A stretch of 39,196 nucleotides of DNA, from positions 1-39,196 of the forward strand of contig JALOAJ010000023.1 of the NCBI GenBank assembly GCA_023228885.1, read 5' to 3'. Under the pieces are notes generated by a model. It saw only the letters and a list, made by a program, of their open reading frames with translations. It was not told where the DNA came from and made no database searches. Made by a program: the position numbers and the translations under genes. Numbering within the stretch: position 1 is the stretch's first letter; every line of letters starts with the position of its first letter. This DNA comes from Bacillota bacterium. GTDB taxonomy: Bacteria; Bacillota; Clostridia; Monoglobales; Firm-18. Positions 7,388 through 15,143 of this stretch are shown here, piece after piece.

Positions 7388-8371
7388 CTACTCATCATCT
7401 CCTTCCATTATATTTGGTCTGTCTGAGTTGTATCGCTTACTCTTACGTCTAACTCCCTCAGGTGTGCGCTCTATATTCGATCGCCTTTGTTTTTCTGCTT
7501 GTACCTTTTCAAAATCAGACTCATAAATTATTTCAGGATGGCTGTTTTCACCAAGATATTGGGTCCGTTCTCCATTGTTTTTTAAGCGCTTGTTATTAGG
7601 AAAATCATCACTGTAAGTTTTGCCTATTAAAACATTTCCTATATATTTTTCATTACTGAGAATATTATCAATAGTACGTTTTGACCATTTATCTCTACCT
7701 GAAGGCGATTTTATGTCTTCCTTTTCTAAAACCCTAATAATGCCTATTATACTTGCACCTTCCAGATATAAACTATATATTTTCTGAACAACTAATGCTT
7801 GTTCAAGATTAACTTCTAATCTTCCATCCTTACCTTTACGATAACCGTAGCAAGGTCTGTCGTAAAGCTTAGAAGTTCCGTCCCTTAATTTCTGGTGTAT
7901 TCCCATTTTTATGTTTTGGCTTCTTGAATCACTTTCTGCTTGGGAAAATGCCTCAATGATCGAAATAATTAGTGTGTTACGGGGATCTGAAACCCTCAAA
8001 TCTTCATTGTCAAAGAAAACTTCAACTCTTTTTACCCTTAGCTTATTAAGAACACCAAGAGTCTCTTCAGCATTTCTGCCAAATCTGCTAACCGATTTAG
8101 TAATGATCAAATCGATTTTTCCTTCAAGGGCATCTTCTATCATCCGATTGAATTCGGGTCTGTTATTATTTTTTCCTGAGCGAATGTCTTTATAAATATC
8201 AACAAGATCCCAGTCCAAACGGCGTTTTACCCATTGTGTGTAACGGTCAACCTGATTTTTAAGGCTATTCATCTGCTCAGGATGAGAGGTGCTTACCCGA
8301 CAATATATCGCAACTTTTTTGCGCTTAAGAGGCTCAAAATCATGCATTTCTCTTATAATTTTATCAGACAT
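7388..8371 (-). CDS. Serine recombinase, short form (resolvase plus recombinase domain)
   Basis: This 327-residue site-specific recombinase has an N-terminal resolvase/invertase domain with VAIYCRVST (catalytic Ser27), IITKSVSRFGRNAEETL and an E-helix region. A 'Recombinase' domain (about 165-270, DNKL-type segment SNEKYIGNVLIGKTY) follows. It ends in a charged tail and lacks the zinc ribbon and long coiled coil of large serine integrases such as the one at 10967-12367. It may be a truncated integrase or a compact form. It lies between two long direct repeats with a HEPN-like gene, which suggests it moved or is moving this island. Confidence 0.85.
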   Translation of the reverse strand: MSDKIIREMHDFEPLKRKKVAIYCRVSTSHPEQMNSLKNQVDRYTQWVKRRLDWDLVDIYKDIRSGKNNNRPEFNRMIEDALEGKIDLIITKSVSRFGRNAEETLGVLNKLRVKRVEVFFDNEDLRVSDPRNTLIISIIEAFSQAESDSRSQNIKMGIHQKLRDGTSKLYDRPCYGYRKGKDGRLEVNLEQALVVQKIYSLYLEGASIIGIIRVLEKEDIKSPSGRDKWSKRTIDNILSNEKYIGNVLIGKTYSDDFPNNKRLKNNGERTQYLGENSHPEIIYESDFEKVQAEKQRRSNIERTPEGVRRKSKRYNSDRPNIMEGDDE

Positions 8372-8620
8372 ATACTCGCCTACCTTATAATATTAGATTG
8401 TTATTTGCCTACACAACTATAGTTTACATTATTTTTTTGAAAAACACAACAAATAAAATTAATTGCTATCGGAATTTGACCTTACCCCCAACTAATGATA
8501 GAATATTAAATTAAAGGAAAGTATGTAGTATAAATATAAGAAGAGATTTTTGATTTTAATATAGTAATTAATTATCTTTCCAAAGAAAAAATAAAATATG
8601 TTACGAAAGAAGTGGGTTTA

Positions 8621-9184
8621 ATGAGAGAGCAGGATATAACTAACTATTGGCAATATTTCCTATGCCTTGAAGGGGATTTAAGTGAAGCCTCCAGGTACGC
8701 AGAGCCAATGGGGCAGCCAAGTGTCTATTCATTTGAATATTATAAAATAATAACACTTGCATGTGCAGAAACAGAAACTGTATTTAAGTTAATCTGCAAA
8801 AAAATTGATGCGAACGAAAGTCCAAGATGCATAACTGATTATGCAAAGATCATTTTGCGGCAATATCCTCAAATAATAGATACGAAAGTAATTGTCTCAA
8901 GAATAAATGAGACAATTAAACCTTTTGAGGAATGGACTATAGGGAAATGTACATTTTGGTGGGACGAACATCAGGATATTAAGCATAATAGACATATGTT
9001 TTTTAAAAAAGCAACATACAAGAATGCCTTATATTCATTGGCGGGACTATATGTCTTGTTGCTTTACTTATATAAAATATCCACTTTGAAATTACCTAAC
9101 GAGAGTAAATATTTTTATAATGATGCTGTTTGTCAATATTTATGTTGCAAGGGATCTGGAGAACTACCAGACTTTGCACAATAA
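8621..9184 (+). CDS. Hypothetical protein, possibly HEPN-like
   Basis: The 187-residue protein is not assigned with confidence. The N-terminal half has helical stretches (FEYYKIITLACAETETVFKLIC); the centre reads WWDEHQDIKHNRHMFFKKATYKNALYSLAGLYVLLLYLY. The IKHNRH-F-A-N-AL pattern is reminiscent of HEPN-superfamily proteins, often RNases in abortive infection or toxin systems, but the RxxxxxH motif is not exact. I prefer ATG 8621; a GTG at 8612 is in frame. It is divergent from the recombinase, A/T-rich, and inside the repeat-flanked island, which supports horizontal origin. Confidence 0.6.
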   Translation: MREQDITNYWQYFLCLEGDLSEASRYAEPMGQPSVYSFEYYKIITLACAETETVFKLICKKIDANESPRCITDYAKIILRQYPQIIDTKVIVSRINETIKPFEEWTIGKCTFWWDEHQDIKHNRHMFFKKATYKNALYSLAGLYVLLLYLYKISTLKLPNESKYFYNDAVCQYLCCKGSGELPDFAQ

Positions 9185-9303
9185 TAGTCCAAGATATTAT
9201 ATATTGTTGCTGTTATAAAATGAAGTGGATTCCAGTTGGATTTTATTTTATAATATAAATTATTTGCTGAATTGTATTATTTATTGAGTTAGCCTACTCA
9301 TCA

Positions 9304-9474
9304 CATAACCCAACTGAATAGTTGATACAACGAAGAACCCTTGAAATCAAGGGTTCTTCGTATTGTAGAGCGGTTTTCGAGCAATTTATTTTCGCCCATT
9401 TTTCGCCCTCAAATGATTTTTGCGTTAGGGGGGTCGCAAGGTTTGACCCCCCGACCCCCCTATTGAACAATTTG
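9304..9474 (+). repeat. 171-bp direct repeat, copy B
   Basis: Copy B of the repeat at 7123-7293, same length and orientation, with the same two hairpins. It fills the gap downstream of both the HEPN-like gene and the convergent antiporter gene. Confidence 0.88.
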
Positions 9475-9567
9475 GCAAAACTGCATTATAACCACTAAAA
9501 AGTACGGTATAGAATGCTTCTATCTCATTAAAGAACACACATTAATGAATTTTTGTTTGAACGCATC

Positions 9568-10746
9568 TTAATCCCTTGCAAGTAACTTGTGATAAAAGAC
9601 ATCCATGCCTATTGCCCCAAGTGGAGCCGTAATTAAGATAGCCAAAACTGCGACAGTTAGAATGACATTGCCTGCCGCAATTCCTGCTGCTAAAGGAAGC
9701 CCGCCAATTGCCGCTTGTACGGTTGCTTTGGGCAAATAGGCAATAGCGCAAAAAAATCTCTCCTTAATACTTAATTTGGTTTTTATAAGGCTAACAAATA
9801 CTCCGCACACACGAATTGCGAGGACAACAATTATGAGCGCAACAGCTGTCACCCCAGCATTTGCTACATAGCCTATATCTACTGTTGCCCCAACTAATAC
9901 GAATAACATGAGTTCGGCCGCTACCCAAACTTTTGAGAATTTTCCCGAAAGCCGACTTGCCAATACATCACTTTGTTTAAGGATAGTGCCGCCCAAAGCC
10001 ATAACGGCTAAAAGCCCCGACATAGACATATAAGCTTTGATAAACATCTCAAAAGTAACCAACAGGAAAGAAATACTAAGAAGAATTAAAACCTTTATAG
10101 TATCCCGTATATGAAACTTTTTGAATAGTTTTGCAAGTGCAGTGCCAAGCAAAACACCCATCAATAGACCAACCACTATGGCAATAGGAACCTTTATAAG
10201 GCTCCCGACATCAAAATTACTTCCGCTATACATCCCCATAAATGACGTGAAAAGAACAATTACATAAATATCATCTACAGAAGCCCCCGCCATAATAAGC
10301 TGCGGAATACACTTTGATTTTCCATAGCCTCCCTCCATTAGTTTCAACATTTTAGGAACAACAACCGCCGGAGATACGGCGCCGAGTACAGTCCCCATTA
10401 TAGCAGCCTCCAAATGAGAAATGCGGAAGAACATCGGTGCAAATATTGTTGTTGCGATTATTTCAAATGTTGCCGGCAAGAAACACATAAAAATAGCTGG
10501 TCGACCAACCTTTTTCAAGTCCTTAATATCCAATGCAAGCCCAGCTCTTGTAAGGATAACAATTAAAGCTATTTCCCTTAAATCGACGGAAATATTTAAT
10601 AGTTCCGGCACGATAAGGTCTAAAACATAAGGGCCTAACATGATACCCGTAAGAAGCATGCCAACAAGACCGGGTAACCTTAGTTTTTGCATAACTTTGC
10701 TTAGCACAAGGCTACAAAGAATTATCAAAGCAAGGCTGAAAAGCAT
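9568..10746 (-). CDS. Cation/proton antiporter (CPA family), fluoride-riboswitch controlled
   Basis: The 392-residue membrane protein has about twelve hydrophobic segments and a Kef/Nha-type core, e.g. LPGLVGMLLTGIMLGPY near the N-terminus and a GASVDDIYVIVLFT segment with adjacent Asp residues that are likely transport residues. The start at 10746 follows AAAGGAG by eight bases; the longer open frame upstream runs into the riboswitch terminator and is not translated. The CPA fold suggests cation/H+ exchange, but the fluoride aptamer in its leader suggests a role in fluoride resistance, either direct export or ionic compensation. Such antiporters are known members of fluoride riboswitch regulons. 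Confidence 0.85.
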   Translation of the reverse strand: MLFSLALIILCSLVLSKVMQKLRLPGLVGMLLTGIMLGPYVLDLIVPELLNISVDLREIALIVILTRAGLALDIKDLKKVGRPAIFMCFLPATFEIIATTIFAPMFFRISHLEAAIMGTVLGAVSPAVVVPKMLKLMEGGYGKSKCIPQLIMAGASVDDIYVIVLFTSFMGMYSGSNFDVGSLIKVPIAIVVGLLMGVLLGTALAKLFKKFHIRDTIKVLILLSISFLLVTFEMFIKAYMSMSGLLAVMALGGTILKQSDVLASRLSGKFSKVWVAAELMLFVLVGATVDIGYVANAGVTAVALIIVVLAIRVCGVFVSLIKTKLSIKERFFCAIAYLPKATVQAAIGGLPLAAGIAAGNVILTVAVLAILITAPLGAIGMDVFYHKLLARD

Positions 10747-10772
10747 ATACATTCTCCTTTGCGCGGAAATGC

Positions 10773-10870
10773 AAAAAAGCTGACACCTCCGCAATAAAAT
10801 AATTGCAGAAGTCATCAGCTTAATAAGCGGTTCGGCTTTTATATCAGCACAGGGAGAACTTCATTCCCTT
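10773..10870 (-). promoter_or_regulatory. Fluoride riboswitch (crcB motif) with overlapping terminator
   Basis: Read on the minus strand from about 10870, the RNA has GGGAATGAAGTTCTCCC, then AACCGC, then GCTGATGACTTCTGC; these are the conserved blocks of the crcB fluoride aptamer. The last block is also the 5' arm of a strong terminator hairpin (10779-10819) followed by six U (10773-10778), just before the antiporter ribosome binding site. Fluoride binding should hold the last block in the aptamer and prevent termination, switching the antiporter on. Confidence 0.87.
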
Positions 10871-10877
10871 GCTAATA

Positions 10878-10905
10878 ATTATATCATAATTTCTTAAAAA
10901 AGCAA
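10878..10905 (-). promoter_or_regulatory. Promoter of the fluoride riboswitch/antiporter unit
   Basis: On the minus strand TTGCTT (10905-10900) and TATAAT (10883-10878) are 16 bases apart and place the transcript start just before the aptamer. Confidence 0.7.
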
Positions 10906-10940
10906 ATGTTTTTTCTACATCAAGCCAAAATATAAAGAAT

Positions 10941-10963
10941 CGAAGGTATATTGCAACCTTTCG
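10941..10963 (-). terminator. Candidate terminator of the serine recombinase operon
   Basis: On the minus strand CGAAAGGT pairs with ACCTTCG across about eight bases (one bulge), followed by a T-rich stretch. It lies just after the recombinase stop. Confidence 0.5.
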
Positions 10964-10966
10964 TGC

Positions 10967-12367
10967 TTAAATTATATGGAAAAAGAGACTTTTTTCACTA
11001 TATTTTAATTTAAATTCAAGAGTATCATCAAAAACAATAATCTTCTCTATGGCTCCGCTGAAAATATCATCATCAACCTCGTCAATTACATTTTCTGCCG
11101 ACCTAAGTTTATCTATATATTCATTTACTATTCCCTCTTTTGTTTTGCGTTTATCTGACGAGTAACTGCCGATGGATTCAAAAAGGCACGACTTGAGATT
11201 TTTGATAAGCCTGCCTTTATTATTGATTATGGAATTTAAAACAGAAACAATACTGCTATGTAGGTCATCTTGGTAAATATGTGTGGCGGTGCATTTCGGC
11301 TCTACAATTTTTCTGTTTTGGCATTCCCACACTCTTGCATAATATTTACTCGTGGAGTGCCATGTATATGGAGTAAATCTTGAACCGCATACTCCGCAGA
11401 ACACCCTTGAGGACATGATATGTATGTTGTTTTTACGAAATGGCTGTGCTAAAATTTTCTGGACAGCCTCGTATATATCAATGGGTATTATGGGCTCGTG
11501 GCTATTTTCTATAATATATTTTGTCAGAGCGCCATTGTTTATCTTCTTTTTCTTAGTAAGAAAATCCGAGGTAAAGGTTTTTTGTAAAATAGCATTGCCC
11601 GCATATTTTTCGTTGGTAAGGATACTTCGGACAACGCTCGACTCCCAGCTTGGCTTTCCGCTCGGCGACGGTATATTGTTTACCGTTAATATTTTGGCTA
11701 TTGCACCGGCGGATTTTCCATCTACGGCAAGTTTATAAATGTAGCGTATGATTTGTGCCTCTTCTTCAACAATCTCGGGGTAGCCGTCCTCTCCCTTTTG
11801 ATATCCGAGAAAGTTTTTATAAGGCAAGCTGAATTTTCCGTCTGCAAATCGTTTTCTGATGCCCCAAGCCACATTCTCAGAAATATTCCTGCTCTCCTCC
11901 TGTGCAAGGCTGGACAGGATTGTAATCATAATCTCACCTTTAGAATCAAGGGTATATAAATTTTCTTTTTCAAAAAACACCTCGACATCGTGTTCCTTCA
12001 ACTTGCGTATGATAGTAAGGGTGTCCACCGTGTTCCTTGCAAACCGAGAAATGGATTTTGTTATAATTAAGTCTATTTTCCCTTTGACGGCATCTGCAAT
12101 CATGGAGTTGAAACCTGTGCGATTTTTTCTGTTTGTTGCGGAAATACCTTTGTCGGTATAAACTTTTACAAACTCCCAATTAGGATTTGATGTGATATAA
12201 CGCAGGTAATAATCCATCTGCGCCGAATGGCTTTGTTGCTGTTGCTCTTCGTTGGTTGAAACACGGGTGTATGCCGCAACCTTTTTCTTGCTGATTTCTC
12301 CGTTGGCGCCATTTTCAAGTTCAGGCGATGTCGGCTGGATAGCTATTACTTTTCGCTTTTTTGCCAT
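10967..12367 (-). CDS. Large serine recombinase
   Basis: The protein has 466 residues: an N-terminal resolvase domain with VAAYTRVST (catalytic Ser37) and LIITKSISRFARNTVDTL; a recombinase domain at about 190-300 (LTNEKYAGNAILQKTF); and a zinc ribbon, FCGVCGSRF with later WECQN and EPKC. Enzymes of this class integrate and excise mobile elements between attP and attB without large homology. The start follows GGAAAGG by ten bases. It is the last gene of a leftward operon with a SHOCT-like protein (22-base overlap) and a DUF1273 protein, and is likely the integrase of the element to the right, though a tyrosine integrase is also present. Confidence 0.9.
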   Translation of the reverse strand: MAKKRKVIAIQPTSPELENGANGEISKKKVAAYTRVSTNEEQQQQSHSAQMDYYLRYITSNPNWEFVKVYTDKGISATNRKNRTGFNSMIADAVKGKIDLIITKSISRFARNTVDTLTIIRKLKEHDVEVFFEKENLYTLDSKGEIMITILSSLAQEESRNISENVAWGIRKRFADGKFSLPYKNFLGYQKGEDGYPEIVEEEAQIIRYIYKLAVDGKSAGAIAKILTVNNIPSPSGKPSWESSVVRSILTNEKYAGNAILQKTFTSDFLTKKKKINNGALTKYIIENSHEPIIPIDIYEAVQKILAQPFRKNNIHIMSSRVFCGVCGSRFTPYTWHSTSKYYARVWECQNRKIVEPKCTATHIYQDDLHSSIVSVLNSIINNKGRLIKNLKSCLFESIGSYSSDKRKTKEGIVNEYIDKLRSAENVIDEVDDDIFSGAIEKIIVFDDTLEFKLKYSEKSLFFHII

Positions 12368-12558
12368 ACTCTATGAGCCTTTCCGTATTTTGTTTTGTAA
12401 AAACACAACCTGCTGATGGGAGGCTTATATATTTTATACAGCTTTTCAAGGGCTCGGCAGTATTCCGTAAAAGTAAAGGAACCGTTCTGATACAGGCTTT
12501 TGGCAAGGTATCTTGAAATTCTGTAATCCATCTCATTGTCAAATTCTTTTTTCTTCAT
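12346..12558 (-). CDS. Small SHOCT-like protein
   Basis: The 70-residue protein reads EMDYRISRYLAKSLYQNGSFTFTEYCRALEKLYKIYKPPISRL, resembling the short SHOCT-type helical proteins found just upstream of serine recombinases in clostridial elements. Its end overlaps the recombinase start by 22 bases and it begins six bases after the DUF1273 stop. It may assist or regulate the recombinase; no function is proven. The overlapping frame at 12321-12542 is a shadow. Confidence 0.65.
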   Translation of the reverse strand: MKKKEFDNEMDYRISRYLAKSLYQNGSFTFTEYCRALEKLYKIYKPPISRLCFYKTKYGKAHRVWQKSEK

Positions 12559-12563
12559 GGCGC

Positions 12564-13091
12564 CTATAACTTCTTGACCTTTGCGGTTGTGGGGTCAATG
12601 CAAATCACCGTTTTGCCTTCCGACAATGCATATTTAACCGTGCTGCCTGTGCCGCTCCCGCTGCCGTTCCATACAGCGATAACATAATTGCTGTTATCCA
12701 CCATATACTTATTTCTATCCTGCATACAAGTCGGTGTATATTGTTTTTGCAACAGGGATTCCTTATCGCACTTTGCCAGGATATAATAATACCTCTCACG
12801 GCTGTCTTGATTCCATTTAACCGCCTGTGTTTCGCAAGGCAGGGCAGATTCAAGGGTTATGTATGGAAAATCCTCTTTTAAAGACAAAACAATTTCTGCC
12901 GCCCAAATATCCACACCAAGAGCCATGCCGCTAATAAAATGGGTTACGCCGTATTCGGTGATAAGTCTATTGATGCACTTTTTTAAAATGTGTTTTATCC
13001 GTATGCAATCCGAATGGGTTTCATCAAATTTAAATCTAAAATTTTGCGGACGGTGCCCTGTAAAACAACAGGTTTTTATTTTTTCTTCCAT
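12564..13091 (-). CDS. DUF1273 (YpsA-like) SLOG-family protein
   Basis: The 175-residue protein begins KTCCFTGHRPQNF, the hallmark of DUF1273/YpsA, followed by HFISGMALGVDIWAAEIVL and a C-terminal NSNYVIAVWNGSGSGTGSTVKYA, consistent with a Rossmann-like SLOG fold that binds nucleotides or related ligands. The start at 13091 is chosen because GAGGAGG precedes it by nine bases; the frame extends further without a better signal. It is the first gene of the leftward operon ending in the serine recombinase. Its role in mobile elements is unknown. Confidence 0.85.
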   Translation of the reverse strand: MEEKIKTCCFTGHRPQNFRFKFDETHSDCIRIKHILKKCINRLITEYGVTHFISGMALGVDIWAAEIVLSLKEDFPYITLESALPCETQAVKWNQDSRERYYYILAKCDKESLLQKQYTPTCMQDRNKYMVDNSNYVIAVWNGSGSGTGSTVKYALSEGKTVICIDPTTAKVKKL

Positions 13092-13299
13092 AGCTGTAAG
13101 CCTCCTCAGAAATTCCGTTGAATTTACCGACCATGAAATTTTGTGGCATTGTGGCAGCTTTGTGGTCAAAAAGATTTTTACGATATTACACTTTTATTTA
13201 AAGCCCACTCTGTTTTTAGTGAGATGCCAAAATACCGCAATGTTTGGGCATTTACCAAAGCCACCTATAAAACATAGTTAAATGTGTTATAATATAAAC

Positions 13300-13343
13300 A
13301 TGAATTTCATGCTTTTTCGCAAATGATTAACTTATGCGAAAAA
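13300..13343 (+). repeat. Candidate recombination site, left copy
   Basis: ATGAATTTCA, a short spacer, then a 21-bp imperfect palindrome CGCAAATG-ATTAA-CTTATGCG at 13318-13338. An inverted copy lies at 14629-14668, so the tyrosine recombinase gene is bracketed. Two inverted arms around a five-base centre is the usual form of a tyrosine recombinase core site. The remaining gap between the recombinase and the DUF1273 gene (about 13092-13300) shows nothing else clear. Confidence 0.6.
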
Positions 13344-13372
13344 CACCTAAAAACTATGCTGTAATCTGCCTT

Positions 13373-14524
13373 TTAAAGTTGATTGACCACGGGATTGACC
13401 ATATTGCCCACGATTGGCTGTCGGTAGAGGGTACCTAAAAACTCCATCTTGCGCTTTTTATGCTCATAAAGAGAGTGAGCATATTTAGTCAGCGTAATGG
13501 TTGGTGATGAATGCCCGAGAATTTCCGAAAGGGTTTTTGCATCAAACCCATTTTCTAAGGCTCTTGTTGCGAAAGTATGTCGAATCGCATGATAATTGGC
13601 ATCTGCAACCTCCGCTTGCTCCAATATTTTTTTAAAATTATACTGAAGGTTTCTCGGCTCGATTATTTTATCGCCATCCATCATAACATACTGTCCGCAG
13701 TTCCTCTCTTTACATTCAATTAATATATTATTTAAAAATAGCGGCAAAGGAATGGATCTGTGTGACGCCTCTGTTTTAGGAGGCAAATAGGTGATTTTCG
13801 TTTTGTTCTTTGCCCCATCCTCCGTTTTAAGCCTCTGCACCGTCCTTCGGATATGCATCATTTGACTCTCGAGGTCGATGTCTTCCCACTTCAGCCCGCA
13901 TAACTCGCCAATCCTTATCCCGGTGTAAAGGCATAACAAAACCCCTATATCGTGGGGGCTTTGACGGCTGCTGATTAGACTCTCAATCCTTTTCTGCTCA
14001 AATTCCGTAAAGACCCTCATGTCTTTGTTTCTGACTTTAGGAATATAAATCCGTTTAAATAAATCTTTTATCAGCTGTTTTTCAACAGCCTCTGCCATAG
14101 ATGATTTTATAAAGATAAAAATGGACTGTACAGTTCGCACTGACAGTCCTTCGTCCAGCTTTTCATTTATAAAGTTTTGCAGTTTATCTTCGTTGAATTT
14201 GTATAATTCCGTTTCAGAGAAGGCAGGCTTGATGTGGTTTTTGAGATACCTCTCGTAAATGCATGAGGTTGAGGCTTTAATGCGGGACCTTCTCCGCTCC
14301 AGCTCTTGTTCTATCCACTGGTAAACCGTTATTTTGTAATCTTCTTTAGGTGTGAAACTTGTTCCCTCGGATAGAATAAGGTTATGTTTAAACTTTACTT
14401 CTTCTTCGTTTTTACCATAAACCGCACCGTAAAGCGTTTTTCCTGTGTTATCATATCCTTTAATGAACCGCCCTTCAATTCGCCCGTCTTTTCTGTTGTA
14501 AATCCTTAAAATAGGTCGTTCCAT
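13373..14524 (-). CDS. Tyrosine recombinase (integrase)
   Basis: The 383-residue phage-type integrase has an N-terminal arm-binding-like region, a SAM-like core-binding domain (about 62-155) and a catalytic domain (about 170-370). The full active site is visible: Arg204 (TGIRIGEL), Lys250, His312 and Arg315 (HAIRHTFATR), His338 (LGHSS) and the nucleophile Tyr348 (TKYAHS), so it should be active. The gene reads leftward and is flanked by two inverted copies of a palindromic site, a natural substrate for the enzyme. It could integrate a neighbouring element or invert its own segment. Confidence 0.9.
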   Translation of the reverse strand: MERPILRIYNRKDGRIEGRFIKGYDNTGKTLYGAVYGKNEEEVKFKHNLILSEGTSFTPKEDYKITVYQWIEQELERRRSRIKASTSCIYERYLKNHIKPAFSETELYKFNEDKLQNFINEKLDEGLSVRTVQSIFIFIKSSMAEAVEKQLIKDLFKRIYIPKVRNKDMRVFTEFEQKRIESLISSRQSPHDIGVLLCLYTGIRIGELCGLKWEDIDLESQMMHIRRTVQRLKTEDGAKNKTKITYLPPKTEASHRSIPLPLFLNNILIECKERNCGQYVMMDGDKIIEPRNLQYNFKKILEQAEVADANYHAIRHTFATRALENGFDAKTLSEILGHSSPTITLTKYAHSLYEHKKRKMEFLGTLYRQPIVGNMVNPVVNQL

Positions 14525-14628
14525 AATACCATACCCCTTTCATAAGCCACAAAATATTGTCCGAGCCTTTTTATAATTGACTATGGGAATATCCTGTGGT
14601 AAAATATTCATAATAAGTTGAACATATC

Positions 14629-14668
14629 GGTTTCGTAAATGTTAATCATTTACGAGCCTGAAATTCAT
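14629..14668 (-). repeat. Candidate recombination site, right (inverted) copy
   Basis: On the minus strand from 14668: ATGAATTTCA, a spacer four bases shorter than in the left copy, then the perfect palindrome CGTAAATG-ATTAA-CATTTACG (14634-14654). It matches 13300-13343 in inverted orientation. Confidence 0.6.
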
Positions 14669-14672
14669 AGTT

Positions 14673-14700
14673 AAGTCCAAGCGGAACGACGCTTGGACTT
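14673..14700 (+). other. Stem-loop upstream of the restriction-modification operon
   Basis: AAGTCCAAGCG at 14673-14683 pairs perfectly with CGCTTGGACTT at 14690-14700, loop GAACGA, followed by TGGTTTTG. It could be a terminator isolating the restriction operon from read-through. The rest of 14525-14811 holds only the inverted recombination site and A/T-rich DNA. Confidence 0.55.
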
Positions 14701-14811
14701 TGGTTTTGTCAGTATAGTATTATTGCGTAGAAGGCGGGGGAAGTCAAGGGGATTTATGAATCCGCTATTATAATTATCTGCGAAAATACTTGTGAATTCC
14801 CGAAAATTCTT

Positions 14812-14840
14812 TTGACTTATAGAACTAAATCTGATATACT
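14812..14840 (+). promoter_or_regulatory. Promoter of the restriction-modification operon
   Basis: TTGACT at 14812-14817 and TATACT at 14835-14840, 17 bases apart. The bases GACTTATAG inside it resemble half of a C-protein box, and a repeated CGAAAA lies just upstream (near 14781 and 14801); both are possible operator parts for the HTH protein encoded next. Confidence 0.72.
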
Positions 14841-14886
14841 ACTAAGGATTGTACTTTAATATTGGTTGAGAATGGGAGGAAATACA

Positions 14887-15087
14887 ATGTCGATAAGTTA
14901 TAAAAAACTATGGAAACTAATTATTGATATGGATATTTCAAAAGCTCAGTTGAGAAAAGATTCGAAAGTTGCAGCAAGCACTTTTTCAAGAATGAATAAA
15001 AATGAGTATGTATCGCTGGAAGTAATAGAGCGAATATGTAATGTTTTAAAGTGCGATATAGGGGACGTTGTTGAAATTGAACATTAG
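14887..15087 (+). CDS. Small Cro/C1-type HTH regulator
   Basis: The 66-residue protein is one XRE/Cro-type helix-turn-helix domain: YKKLWKLIIDMDISKAQLRKDSKVAASTFSRMNKNEYVSLEVIERICNVLKCDIGDVVEIE. The ATG at 14887 follows GGGAGG by seven bases and is preferred to one 21 bases upstream. It is the first gene of the restriction-modification operon and probably acts as its controller, delaying nuclease expression on entry into a new host. The match is to the short YozG-like HTH group rather than to classical C proteins. Confidence 0.82.
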   Translation: MSISYKKLWKLIIDMDISKAQLRKDSKVAASTFSRMNKNEYVSLEVIERICNVLKCDIGDVVEIEH

Positions 15088-15143
15088 CTCCTTACACAAC
15101 GAGGACTGATATGAAAATTCACTGTAGTTAGGAGCTTTAGACA

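Noticed and set aside
9568..10815. Longer antiporter start adding 23 residues
   Set aside because: The extra codons lie in the riboswitch terminator and lack a ribosome binding site; AAAGGAG supports 10746.
13313..13343. Hairpin after the integrase gene as an intrinsic terminator
   Set aside because: Both strands have A rather than T after the stem, and the sequence recurs inverted at 14629-14668, so a recombination site is the better reading.
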